Assembly: GCF_000968135.1 (NCBI RefSeq)
Contig: NZ_FO538765.1
Location: 795,819-859,818 of the forward strand
DNA length: 64,000 bases
Direction of reading: 5' to 3'
DNA from: Magnetospira sp. QH-2
Lineage (GTDB): Bacteria > Pseudomonadota > Alphaproteobacteria > Rhodospirillales > Magnetospiraceae
Numbering within the stretch: position 1 is the first letter of the stretch; every line of letters begins with the position of its first letter. This document shows, in pieces, positions 56,288-64,000 of this stretch. The translations under genes and the position numbers were made by a program. The notes below the pieces were generated by a model. That model searched no databases. It saw only the letters and a list, made by a program, of their open reading frames with translations, and was not told the origin of the DNA.

Positions 56288-59200
56288 TTAGCGCCCGAGA
56301 CCTCCGAGAATGCCTCGAATCAAATCTTCTGCCTTGGGTTTGCCGCTTCCCGATGATGGGCTGCCGGACGGCGGCGGGGGGGGTGGTGGCAGGCTGCCAT
56401 CAGCCGCAGGCGGTGCGGGTGCGGGCGACGGCGTGCTGGGCTGAGCCGTGCCGCCCCCAAGCAATCCGGGGAGCACCTGTTGCAGTAGAGTCCCTGCCTT
56501 GCCCTTGCCCAGCTTGCCTGGAAGGGTCAGCTTACCGCCCGGCTGGCTGCCCGTATCCACTTTGACGTTGGTGGGATTGTTCAAGGGGCCGCTGACCGAG
56601 AACGGGATGGATTTGGGGACTTCCTTGATCTGTGACAGCAAGGCTCCAACCAGATTCTGGGTCAGGCTCAAGGTCCCGTCGGCGGCCATGGTATAGCCGG
56701 GCAAGTCCAATATCAGCTTGGTGTTTCCCTGATAGGCGGTGGTCCGCAGAGCCAGGGCGGGCATGGAGACCACGCCATTCGAAATGGTGAAATCCCCGGT
56801 CGCATCCAGCAGGCCCTTGCTCTTGCTGCCTCCCAAGGCGCCGGTGAGCCCACCCAGGCCGCCATCAAGCGTCTTGGCGAGTTTGAGCACAGCACCAATC
56901 AGGGGCAGATCCACTTCGGCGCCATCTTTGGAATCGATCCCTTTGAGAGCCAGTTTGCCATTGCCGTTGAGTCCCCGGATCAACCCGTCCACCGAGCCGC
57001 CCGACGCGGTCAAGGCGGTGGTCAGATCTACCTTTCCCGATCCCTTGGCAGCACCCTGGGAGGCGATCAAGGCCTGCGCGATATCCAGGTTGGCCACGGT
57101 CATATCGAGGCCCAATCGCGGCTGTGGGCCGTTGACATCGGCCACCAGACGTCCGTTGAGCGCGCCGCCGAACAAGGTGCCCGCGAGCTTCGGCGTATCC
57201 AGTTTGCCCCCTGCCAGGGCGGCGACCAGTTGCAGGCCATCGACCCGATAGGCATCCATAACCAGGCTGTTGGCACTCAGGTCGATGTCCGCGTCCAGTA
57301 AGCCCAGGGCGCTCAGGTCCAGGGGCTCGGTAGGCCAGGGGGCACCGCCCTTGCCGGTGGCCGCCGGTGTGGCCGTGCGACCCAGCGCGGCGAAGCGATT
57401 GCGCATGAAAAGCCCAGCCTTCTTGCGGCCTTCGGCGGGCAGGAAGGGATCCAGCACCAGGTCCCCCGCCGTCAGTTGGGCTGCCAGTTTCGGGCGCAGC
57501 CCCGACAGATCCACCCTGGCCTTGCCCCCGATGGCAGCCTCCCCGGCTTTGAGCGACAGGTCCTCCAACAGAACTGTTTGGGTATTGGCCTTGACCTTGG
57601 TGGTCAGGTCCAAGGCACCAACGGCACCACCGGGACGGTATCCCAAATTCAGCCGGTCCAAAAGACCGCTCAGGCTGGCATGGCTGATCGACAGATCGCC
57701 CTCGTAGCCGGGGGTCAGGGATAAAATTTTCACCTTGCCCGCCGTCTTGAAGGTCGCCTCGGCGGCTTTGGCGGTGAGGTCCAGGGTCGGGGAGGTCAGG
57801 GCACCGTTGGCGGTGCCGACCAGGCTGATCTGTCCAAGCTGGGCGGGCGGCATGGGCGGCTGAATGCCTGTTAGTTGGAATAGGCCCTCGGCGTTGCGGG
57901 CGCCGATATCGAAAGCCAGATCCTTGAGCACCGGGATGGCATTGAGATTCTTGATCGTGCCATTCATATGGGCCGATGCCCCGGCCAAATCCTTAATGCT
58001 GGCCTGCCGCAGGGTGAGGGCGCCTTGGTAAAGAGTGCCGTCGATCACCAGATCCCGCACCGGCTGTTTCCGGAACGTCAGGGCTTTGACCCGGGCCTTC
58101 AGATTGGCATCAATGGTGGATAGGGAGGAAAGGTCGGGACCGGCTCCAGAAGGGGATTGTTTGTCAGTCCGGACGATGCCGCCGTCGGTGGTGGCCTGGG
58201 CGGGGGCCTGGGCGGGGGGCGCGGGCGAGGCGGCCTCATTGGATGGCAAGTAGGCATCAAGATTGAGCCGGTCCAGTTCCAGGTCCGCGCCAAAGGCCAG
58301 ACGATCCCGCAGCGCGACCGTGACGCCGCCGGTCAAATGCGAGGAATCGAGAGTGATGTCGAGTCCTGGCAACTGCACTTCATCAGTCGAGGCAAGAACC
58401 TGGGTGGACAAAGTGAGTTTGCGCAGCCGGTCCGGAGATACCGGGGGAACCGGTATATCGAGCCAGTTCATCACCCCGCGCAGGTCGGCGACCATGCCAT
58501 CCAGACTACCCTCGAAGCGTGGTTGACCCTCGGGGAAATTGACGAATCCGAACAACGCGACCTCTGAGCTCCCGGGCAGCAATGCCGAGACCTGATCGAT
58601 GGTGATCGCCCCTTCGGCCAGGGCGCCGCTGGCGCGCGCCTGACGGATCAATCCATCGCGAAAGGTCAGGGCCTCGATGGTCAATTCAACCGTGGCATTG
58701 AGATCGGTTGGCAGAACAATGGCGGACGTGGGCTCGGCGGCTACCGGTTGCGCCTGGAGTGCCACCGTGGCTTTGGTGGGGGTATCGGCCGGGTTTGATT
58801 GGGCGGCGGCGGCGCTCTCGCGAGGCAGGGCCAGCATTTTGTCCAGGTCTACATGGGGCAGAGCCAGCCGCATATCGACGGCGGTTTGCTCACCCAACGT
58901 GGCGACAATGGTACCTTCAGCCTTGACGGGTCCCAGGCCGATGGTCAGTTCCGGAACCTCTGCCTTATCGGCGGCGGCTTCGACCCGTGCCTGTATCTGA
59001 AACGACTGGGCCAGGGCGCCCGGCAGGGGTCCCTTGCCGCCGAACAGACGCATCAAGTTGGAAAACTTATCCCCTTCGACATGAATTTTAGCCTTGATGC
59101 CGGGGGTCTCGTCGAGATTGAGCAAAGTCCCGGAAATCTGTGCCTGTGCTGCCTTGTTACCCAAATCCAAGGCCGTGGAAAAGGTCAGGGTCCGCCCGTG

Positions 59201-59869
59201 AATGGCCTTGCTGGTGGAGGCCGAGAAAGCCAGGGGAATCCCCTGCGTCCGGAGCGCCCCCCGGGCTTCGAACGGACCGATCAGCGAGGCTGCCTTGATC
59301 TCCGCATCGATCCCGTCGATGCGGTGCTCCGTTCCGGCTTGCGCATCGCGCAGGATGACCGTGCCGTTACGGATCAAGAAGCTGTCCAATTGCACGCCGG
59401 GCAGACTATCGGTGGCGAGCGCGGCGGCAGGCTGGCCATTCTCGGCGGTTTCGATTGCCGGATTCTGGGCCTGGTCCTCGGCGGTTTCAAAGGCCCAGTT
59501 CCAACGCCCATCGGCCAAACGTTCCAAGGAAATCATCGGATTGATGAGTCGGACGGATTCCACTTGGATTTCACCGCCGAGAAGGGGCGCGGCCTTGATG
59601 CGGACCTCCAGTTCCTGAAGGGTGACCATGTCCGGGTCTGTGGCGCCTTGGGTATTGGCCAGGCGTACATCCGCCGCGGTCAGAGCCGGTGCGGGCAGCA
59701 AAGTCAGCTTGATATCGCCGCCGATGACCAGATCCCGGCCCGTGGCATCCTTGACCAGGGCTTGGGCCTCGCTCTTGTATTCGTTCCAGTCGATCAGGCC
59801 GGGCACCACGACTACCGCGGCCAGCAACAGGACCACAAGTACGAGCGGGATCAGGACCATTTTTTTCAC
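56288..59869 (-). CDS. asmA: AsmA family protein
   Basis: A 1193-residue protein. Residues 1-25 are a signal-anchor ('LIPLVLVVLLLAAVVVVPGL'). The AsmA N-terminal domain follows ('LVKDATGRDLVIGGDIKLTL', then 'ADGRWNWAF'). The rest is long and beta-rich with repeated 'LDLTTKVKANTQ'-type strands, ending in Pro- and Gly-rich low-complexity ('PSPAPAPPAADGSLPPPPPP'). AsmA-like proteins are bridge-like lipid transport or outer-membrane homeostasis factors. This one is longer than the classic ~620-residue E. coli AsmA. Confidence 0.88.
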   Translation of the reverse strand: MKKMVLIPLVLVVLLLAAVVVVPGLIDWNEYKSEAQALVKDATGRDLVIGGDIKLTLLPAPALTAADVRLANTQGATDPDMVTLQELEVRIKAAPLLGGEIQVESVRLINPMISLERLADGRWNWAFETAEDQAQNPAIETAENGQPAAALATDSLPGVQLDSFLIRNGTVILRDAQAGTEHRIDGIDAEIKAASLIGPFEARGALRTQGIPLAFSASTSKAIHGRTLTFSTALDLGNKAAQAQISGTLLNLDETPGIKAKIHVEGDKFSNLMRLFGGKGPLPGALAQSFQIQARVEAAADKAEVPELTIGLGPVKAEGTIVATLGEQTAVDMRLALPHVDLDKMLALPRESAAAAQSNPADTPTKATVALQAQPVAAEPTSAIVLPTDLNATVELTIEALTFRDGLIRQARASGALAEGAITIDQVSALLPGSSEVALFGFVNFPEGQPRFEGSLDGMVADLRGVMNWLDIPVPPVSPDRLRKLTLSTQVLASTDEVQLPGLDITLDSSHLTGGVTVALRDRLAFGADLELDRLNLDAYLPSNEAASPAPPAQAPAQATTDGGIVRTDKQSPSGAGPDLSSLSTIDANLKARVKALTFRKQPVRDLVIDGTLYQGALTLRQASIKDLAGASAHMNGTIKNLNAIPVLKDLAFDIGARNAEGLFQLTGIQPPMPPAQLGQISLVGTANGALTSPTLDLTAKAAEATFKTAGKVKILSLTPGYEGDLSISHASLSGLLDRLNLGYRPGGAVGALDLTTKVKANTQTVLLEDLSLKAGEAAIGGKARVDLSGLRPKLAAQLTAGDLVLDPFLPAEGRKKAGLFMRNRFAALGRTATPAATGKGGAPWPTEPLDLSALGLLDADIDLSANSLVMDAYRVDGLQLVAALAGGKLDTPKLAGTLFGGALNGRLVADVNGPQPRLGLDMTVANLDIAQALIASQGAAKGSGKVDLTTALTASGGSVDGLIRGLNGNGKLALKGIDSKDGAEVDLPLIGAVLKLAKTLDGGLGGLTGALGGSKSKGLLDATGDFTISNGVVSMPALALRTTAYQGNTKLILDLPGYTMAADGTLSLTQNLVGALLSQIKEVPKSIPFSVSGPLNNPTNVKVDTGSQPGGKLTLPGKLGKGKAGTLLQQVLPGLLGGGTAQPSTPSPAPAPPAADGSLPPPPPPPSGSPSSGSGKPKAEDLIRGILGGLGR

Positions 59870-60050
59870 GGAGGACCTCTTTCGAGCGGGGCATGGTAGG
59901 GCGTGGCCGAAGTGTACTCCAATGTGGCTCGTTGCACACCCCTTGGAGGCGCCCTTGGCTTCGGATCACGAGGATTTTAGGAGCCACCCTTGCGTTCGGC
60001 GCGGTGCGCCTTATCCTCTAACCAGTGAGCGTAGGAGGATGATGGTGGAA

Positions 60051-60818
60051 ATGGCGGGAATCTGGGGCAAAGTGATCGGCGGCGTGGCCGGATTCGCATT
60101 GCTCGGCGGGCCGCTCGGCGCCTTGATCGGTGCCGCGGCGGGGCACTATGTGGACAAAAAGCGCGAGGCCGAGGGCCTGGACGGGCGGGCCCCTTCGGGG
60201 CCGGAGGAATTGACGGCCTCCAAACAAGCCGCCTTTACCATCGCCATGATCGCTTTGGGCGCCAAGATGGCTAAGGCCGACGGTCAGGTCACCCGCGACG
60301 AGGTCGATGCCTTCAAGGAGATCTTTTCCATTCCCGAAGGGGAAATGAAGAGTGTGGGCAAGCTGTTCGATCAGGCCAAACGGTCTTCGGAGGGCTATGA
60401 AGTCTACGCCAAGCAGGTGGGGGATATGTTCCGGGGCAATCCGGCGGTGCTCGAAGAACTGCTGGCCGGCCTGTTCCATATTGCCAAGGCCGACGGTGTC
60501 GTGCATCCGGCGGAAATAACCTTTCTGCGCGGAGTAGCTCGGGTTTTCGGTTTTACCGATACCCAGTTTGAACAGATGCGCGAGACCCGATTGGGGTCCA
60601 TGCCCGATGTGAAATCCGATCCTTATGTGATTCTCGGAGTGTCATCGGATATTTCCGATACCGACCTGAAGACCGAGTACCGCAAGCTGGTCCGCGAGCA
60701 TCATCCCGATACCTTGATGGCGCAAGGGTTGCCGCAGGAGTTCATTGATTTGGCGCACGAAAAGATGGCTGCCATCAATGCCGCCTATGACGAGATCACC
60801 CGGCGTCGCGGGCTTTAA
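60051..60818 (+). CDS. djlA: DjlA-like co-chaperone (TerB and J domains)
   Basis: About 255 residues from the ATG at 60051; ATGs at 60042 and 60039 are also in frame behind AGGAGG. The N-terminal Gly-zipper-like segment ('KVIGGVAGFALLGGPLGALI') resembles the DjlA membrane segment. A TerB-like helical domain follows ('KMAKADGQVTRDEVDAFKEI' and 'HIAKADGVVHPAEITFLRGV'). The C-terminal J domain begins 'DPYVILGVSSDISDTDLKTE' and has the HPD motif in 'LVREHHPDTLMAQ'. It should stimulate DnaK at the inner membrane. Confidence 0.88.
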   Translation: MAGIWGKVIGGVAGFALLGGPLGALIGAAAGHYVDKKREAEGLDGRAPSGPEELTASKQAAFTIAMIALGAKMAKADGQVTRDEVDAFKEIFSIPEGEMKSVGKLFDQAKRSSEGYEVYAKQVGDMFRGNPAVLEELLAGLFHIAKADGVVHPAEITFLRGVARVFGFTDTQFEQMRETRLGSMPDVKSDPYVILGVSSDISDTDLKTEYRKLVREHHPDTLMAQGLPQEFIDLAHEKMAAINAAYDEITRRRGL

Positions 60819-60970
60819 CAGGCTGCTGAAATAGTGTTTTCCTACGGCCCGCCTCGCCCTTCGACAAGCTCAGGGTGAGGCTAACATGTTGAAAGGTCAA
60901 AGGCCCTCATGCTGAACTTGTCGAAGCATGTGTCGCCACAGGCTCGAAATCGGACTTTTTCAGCAGCCTG
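60819..60970. repeat. MITE-A, complete copy, 152 bp
   Basis: Perfect 13-bp terminal inverted repeats CAGGCTGCTGAAA (60,819-60,831) and TTTCAGCAGCCTG (60,958-60,970). Inside are inverted arms CTTCGACAAGCTCAGGGTGAGG and the reverse complement of CTTCGACAAGTTCAGCATGAGG, so the whole unit can form a long hairpin. It begins directly after the djlA stop codon and has no ORF. The second copy begins at 54,573. Confidence 0.9.
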
Positions 60971-61019
60971 CAAAAGCCTTTCGCGTTTAATATGGCCCGT
61001 TGGACAGGCGCGACGTGAT

Positions 61020-63701
61020 CTAAGCGGCGCCCGCGCCAACCACTTTGTTGCGACCGGTTTCCTTGGCCTGGTACAGGGCCTTATCGGCGAGGCGCAGGCA
61101 TTCGCTCTGCTCCAAGGCATCTTCGGGAATGCTCGCCACTCCACAGGATACGGTCAGCTTGGGAAGAGGGTTGCCCTTGTACTCAATGGTCGCCAGTTCG
61201 ACGATCTTGCGGATAGTTTCGGCCTTTTCCAGGGCTTCGCCTTTATCCATGCCGACCAGCACCAGGGCGAATTCCTCGCCACCGTAGCGGCAGGGAAGAT
61301 CCTCCAGGCGGCAGCTGTCGCGCAGGATCTCGGCCATGGCTTGCAAGACCAGGTCGCCCGCTTCGTGGCCATGGTCGTCGTTGAACCGCTTGAAGTGGTC
61401 CGCATCGAGCAGCAGCACGGAGATGGGGGAATCGGCGCGCTTGGATCGTCGCATTTCCAGCTCGAAGGTTTCGTCGAAAAACCGCCTGTTGAACAACCGG
61501 GTCAGGGGGTCGCGCACCGATTCATGGTGCAGGCGCTCGCGTAGTTTCAGGTTGGCGATTGCGGTTCCCAGGCGCTCGGCGACGGCTTCCAGAACCTCCC
61601 GATTCCGATTCAATCGATCGATCTTTTGGGCCTCGATTTCCGCTTCCGAGCGTGGTCCGTAAATGGACAGCAGGCCGACCATGCCATCACGGGTAGTCAC
61701 GGGGCAGCAGATGGAGTGATCGAGGTTGTCGCGGTCCAAATGACGGCAGATGAGGTGGTCATCCCGGGAACTGAGTACTTTCGGCTCGCCTTGGCGCAGG
61801 GCCCAGCAGTCGTTCACCTTGAAGTCTGTCTCGCCCTTGAAGTCACGGCCCCAGGTCAGAATCTGTTCGACCATCTTGTTGGACTGAATGGTAAAATAGG
61901 CACCGACTTCCTCGTCGAACACCCGCTGGCAGAATTTAACCAAGGCGCCCAGAAGTTCCTCCTCGGATTCCGCCGTTTGGAAGTAGGCGTTCATCTGATG
62001 CAGGTGGGCGTTGATCTCGTTCATGGCATCCAGCGCCATGACACGCTGGGACAGGTCGTCGTTCAGCCGTTTGAGTTCGTCCGCCGCGTGTTTCTGGTCG
62101 GTGATATCGCGGGCGATGCCGGTGAACATCCGGCGCCCACCGACCTGCATTTCGCTGACCGCCAGCTCCATGGGAAAGGTGGTGCCATCCTTGCGCAGGC
62201 CGGTGACCTCGCGGCCAATGCCGATGACCTTGGCCTGTCCCGTCTCCAGATAGCTGCGCAGGTATTGATCATGGCCGCTACGATAGGGGTCGGGCATCAA
62301 CATCTTGACGTTCTTGCCGACCACCTCGCTCTCCCGGTATCCGAACATCTTCTGTGCCGCCGGGGTGAAGTTCTCGACCGTTCCGTCCCGGTCGATGGTG
62401 ACGATCGCATCGACCACCGTTTCCAGAATAGCGTTGGTCCGCGCTGCCTGGTCCTTGACCAGGTTTCGGTTGGTAATCGCTTCGGTGATATCGGTGGCGA
62501 ATTTCACCACCTTGGTGACCTCGCCCTTTTGATTGAGAATGGGGGAATAGGTCGCCTGGATCCAGACATCCGAGCCATCCTTGGCGACGCGTCGGAACTC
62601 GCCCGACTGGTGGATGCCTTGCCGCAGCATTTTCCAGAAATCCCGGTAAGAATCGGTGTCGCGTTCCTGTTCGGGCATGAAGATGGCGTGTTTCTGTCCT
62701 GGGAGTTCCTTGCAATCGTACCCAACGGTTTGGCAAAACAGGCTATTGGCGGTGATGATCGTGCCGTCGGTTTCGAATTCGGCGACCAATTGGGACTTGT
62801 TGATGGCCGAGATCTGGTTTTCAAAGTTCAACGACGCAATGCGTTGTTCGGTAAGATCCGTTTCGATGGCGACGAATTTGATCACCTTTCCTGCCTTGTC
62901 CCGGACCGGCTTGGCCCGGATATCGATCCAATAAGGCTCGCCGTTTTTCTTGTAGTTGATCAACTGTTCGGCAAATCCCCTGCCTTCGGCCCGAGCCTTG
63001 CTCATGCGCGCAACCACGTCCCGGTCGCTGTCGGGCCCTTGCAGGAGATGGCCCGGCTTGCGGCCCAGGACTTCTTCCTGGGAGTAGCCGGTCAGCTTCT
63101 CGAAGCCCCGGTTGACCCGGATGATCCGTCCCTCCGCGTCGGTCACGATGGCCGAGTTGGCGGAGTACTCGACGATCAACGACAATTCGCTTGCCGTGTC
63201 CGAAGCCTGTAACAGTGCGGTCCGTTCCATTTCGGCTTCGACGCCGTCGGCCAGATCGCGCAGCGTGGAGACTTGCTCCGTCGATAGATGGCGGGGTTCC
63301 ACATCAATGATACACAGGGTCCCGACCCGTTCGCCGCCCGGCGCGAACAGCGGTGCTCCGGCATAGAAGCGGATCTTCGGGGCGCCGGTGACCAAGGGGT
63401 TGTCCGCAAAGCGCTCATCCTCCAGCGCATTGCCAATGACGAACACGTCGTCTTGCAAGATGGCGTGGCCGCAAAAAGAGATGTCGCGCGGGGTTTCCGT
63501 GGCGTCGAGGCCTTGGCGGGATTTGAACCACTGGCGCTCTTTATCGACCAGACTGACCAAAGCGATGGGGACCTTGAAATGTGCCTGGGCCACCCGCGTG
63601 ATGCGGTCAAACCGCTCTTCGGAGGCCGTGTCGAGCAAACAGAGGTTTTCCAAAGCCAACAGACGAAGGGCGTCGTTCCTTGGGATCGCGGGCGCTTTCA
63701 T
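61020..63701 (-). CDS. Diguanylate cyclase with GAF and PAS sensor domains
   Basis: About 893 residues from the ATG at 63701. The order is a GAF domain (~1-165, 'ISFCGHAILQDDVFVIGNAL'), three PAS/PAC units (~170-540, e.g. 'AIVTDAEGRIIRVNRGFEKL', 'GEPYWIDIRAKPVRDKAGKV', 'FTPAAQKMFGYRESEVVGKN'), a second GAF (~560-715), and a GGDEF domain (~725-893). The active site reads GGEEF ('PCRYGGEEFALVLVG') and an RxxD inhibitory site (RLED) lies 5 residues before it, so the enzyme should be active and subject to product inhibition by c-di-GMP. No membrane segment is seen; it is soluble. Confidence 0.93.
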   Translation of the reverse strand: MKAPAIPRNDALRLLALENLCLLDTASEERFDRITRVAQAHFKVPIALVSLVDKERQWFKSRQGLDATETPRDISFCGHAILQDDVFVIGNALEDERFADNPLVTGAPKIRFYAGAPLFAPGGERVGTLCIIDVEPRHLSTEQVSTLRDLADGVEAEMERTALLQASDTASELSLIVEYSANSAIVTDAEGRIIRVNRGFEKLTGYSQEEVLGRKPGHLLQGPDSDRDVVARMSKARAEGRGFAEQLINYKKNGEPYWIDIRAKPVRDKAGKVIKFVAIETDLTEQRIASLNFENQISAINKSQLVAEFETDGTIITANSLFCQTVGYDCKELPGQKHAIFMPEQERDTDSYRDFWKMLRQGIHQSGEFRRVAKDGSDVWIQATYSPILNQKGEVTKVVKFATDITEAITNRNLVKDQAARTNAILETVVDAIVTIDRDGTVENFTPAAQKMFGYRESEVVGKNVKMLMPDPYRSGHDQYLRSYLETGQAKVIGIGREVTGLRKDGTTFPMELAVSEMQVGGRRMFTGIARDITDQKHAADELKRLNDDLSQRVMALDAMNEINAHLHQMNAYFQTAESEEELLGALVKFCQRVFDEEVGAYFTIQSNKMVEQILTWGRDFKGETDFKVNDCWALRQGEPKVLSSRDDHLICRHLDRDNLDHSICCPVTTRDGMVGLLSIYGPRSEAEIEAQKIDRLNRNREVLEAVAERLGTAIANLKLRERLHHESVRDPLTRLFNRRFFDETFELEMRRSKRADSPISVLLLDADHFKRFNDDHGHEAGDLVLQAMAEILRDSCRLEDLPCRYGGEEFALVLVGMDKGEALEKAETIRKIVELATIEYKGNPLPKLTVSCGVASIPEDALEQSECLRLADKALYQAKETGRNKVVGAGAA

Positions 63702-63944
63702 GGTCTGAATTCCAGGTCTTTTTGTTCTAGGATCCAAAGTACAACGACTGGTTTGGCTTGGCGACTCTATTCGATTTCAACCAGCCTTGTGCCGGTTGGG
63801 GGGCTCTGTGAAGCCCGGTTCCACAGCCCAATCATACTTGGGAATGCTGTGCAGCGATTTCAGTGGAATATTTGCGGGACTTTCCGCCAAGGTGGGGCTC
63901 CCGGCCCGACCGATTCGGGCGCACCCGTCGCAAAGCCCATTGCC

Positions 63945-64000
63945 ATGCCGTTCAAGGATATCCTGGCCATAGCGGTGGTCATTACCATCTGGGGCGCAAA
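63945..64000 (+). CDS. Start of an EamA-type transporter (cut by window end)
   Basis: The last 56 bases read ATG followed by 'PFKDILAIAVVITIWGA' with no stop. A hydrophobic first helix ending in WG is typical of EamA/DMT transporters. The rest lies beyond the window. Confidence 0.55.
   Translation, partial: MPFKDILAIAVVITIWGA

Noticed and set aside
63787..63972. A 61-codon plus-strand frame near the window end
   Set aside because: No Shine-Dalgarno sequence or domain; it overlaps the better-supported start at 63,945 in another frame.

Overview
The window is a stretch of chromosome from an alphaproteobacterium, probably a Rhodospirillales member resembling Magnetospirillum. This placement is inferred from gene content: an alphaproteobacterial gene order in the division and cell wall (dcw) cluster, a circularly permuted two-piece tmRNA, an alpha-type SspB, a single-domain sensor globin, and multi-PAS GGDEF and class III cyclase signalling proteins. 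No 16S rRNA gene is present.

Positions 1-13,016 are the right-hand part of an integrated genetic element. It ends in a tyrosine recombinase (11,339-12,757) and a 45-nt displaced 3' half of a tRNA-Val(CAC) gene (12,972-13,016). The intact tRNA and the left end should lie before position 1. The cargo is a 5'-truncated Mrr-like restriction endonuclease, a HTH regulator with a deoxyribosyltransferase-fold protein, a lipoprotein, a secreted alpha/beta hydrolase, a probable HUH (rolling-circle type) initiator next to a strong stem-loop, several unknown genes, and a four-gene operon. The last two genes of that operon are each a D12-class adenine methyltransferase fused to a second, different methyltransferase. 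The two D12 halves are collinear paralogues. This operon is the best candidate here for an undescribed system.

Positions 13,017-24,188 hold ordinary housekeeping and accessory genes: a glycosyltransferase-like protein, a nitrobindin-like protein tail to tail with a sensor globin, a YbdK-type ligase, an N-formylglutamate amidohydrolase-family protein, an EamA transporter, alanine dehydrogenase, a trypsin-like protease, a Lys/Ala-rich periplasmic coiled coil, a TIM-barrel protein, and a 24-residue membrane peptide with its own Shine-Dalgarno sequence and terminator.

Positions 24,189-48,510 (all minus strand) are the dcw cluster, read mraZ-rsmH-ftsL-ftsI-murE-murF-mraY-murD-ftsW-murG-murC-murB-ddl-ftsQ-ftsA-ftsZ, then a terminator, then lpxC-bamD-recN-ligA. 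Most junctions are 4-nt ATGA overlaps. Five TGGG/CGGG boxes at an exact 10-bp period upstream of mraZ look like the MraZ operator. mraY carries a one-base frameshift that removes its conserved C-terminus.

Positions 48,902-64,000 hold a membrane class III nucleotide cyclase, the permuted ssrA (tag ANDNEAFAVAA) next to sspB, class I fumarase, small genes, AsmA, a DjlA-like co-chaperone, a large GAF/PAS/GGDEF protein and the start of an EamA transporter. A palindromic MITE-like repeat occurs complete at 60,819-60,970. Its other copy (from 54,573) has been invaded by a second 163-bp MITE and by an IS110/IS1111-group element, whose right non-coding end contains two short segments matching the two halves of the interrupted target, as expected for a bridge RNA.
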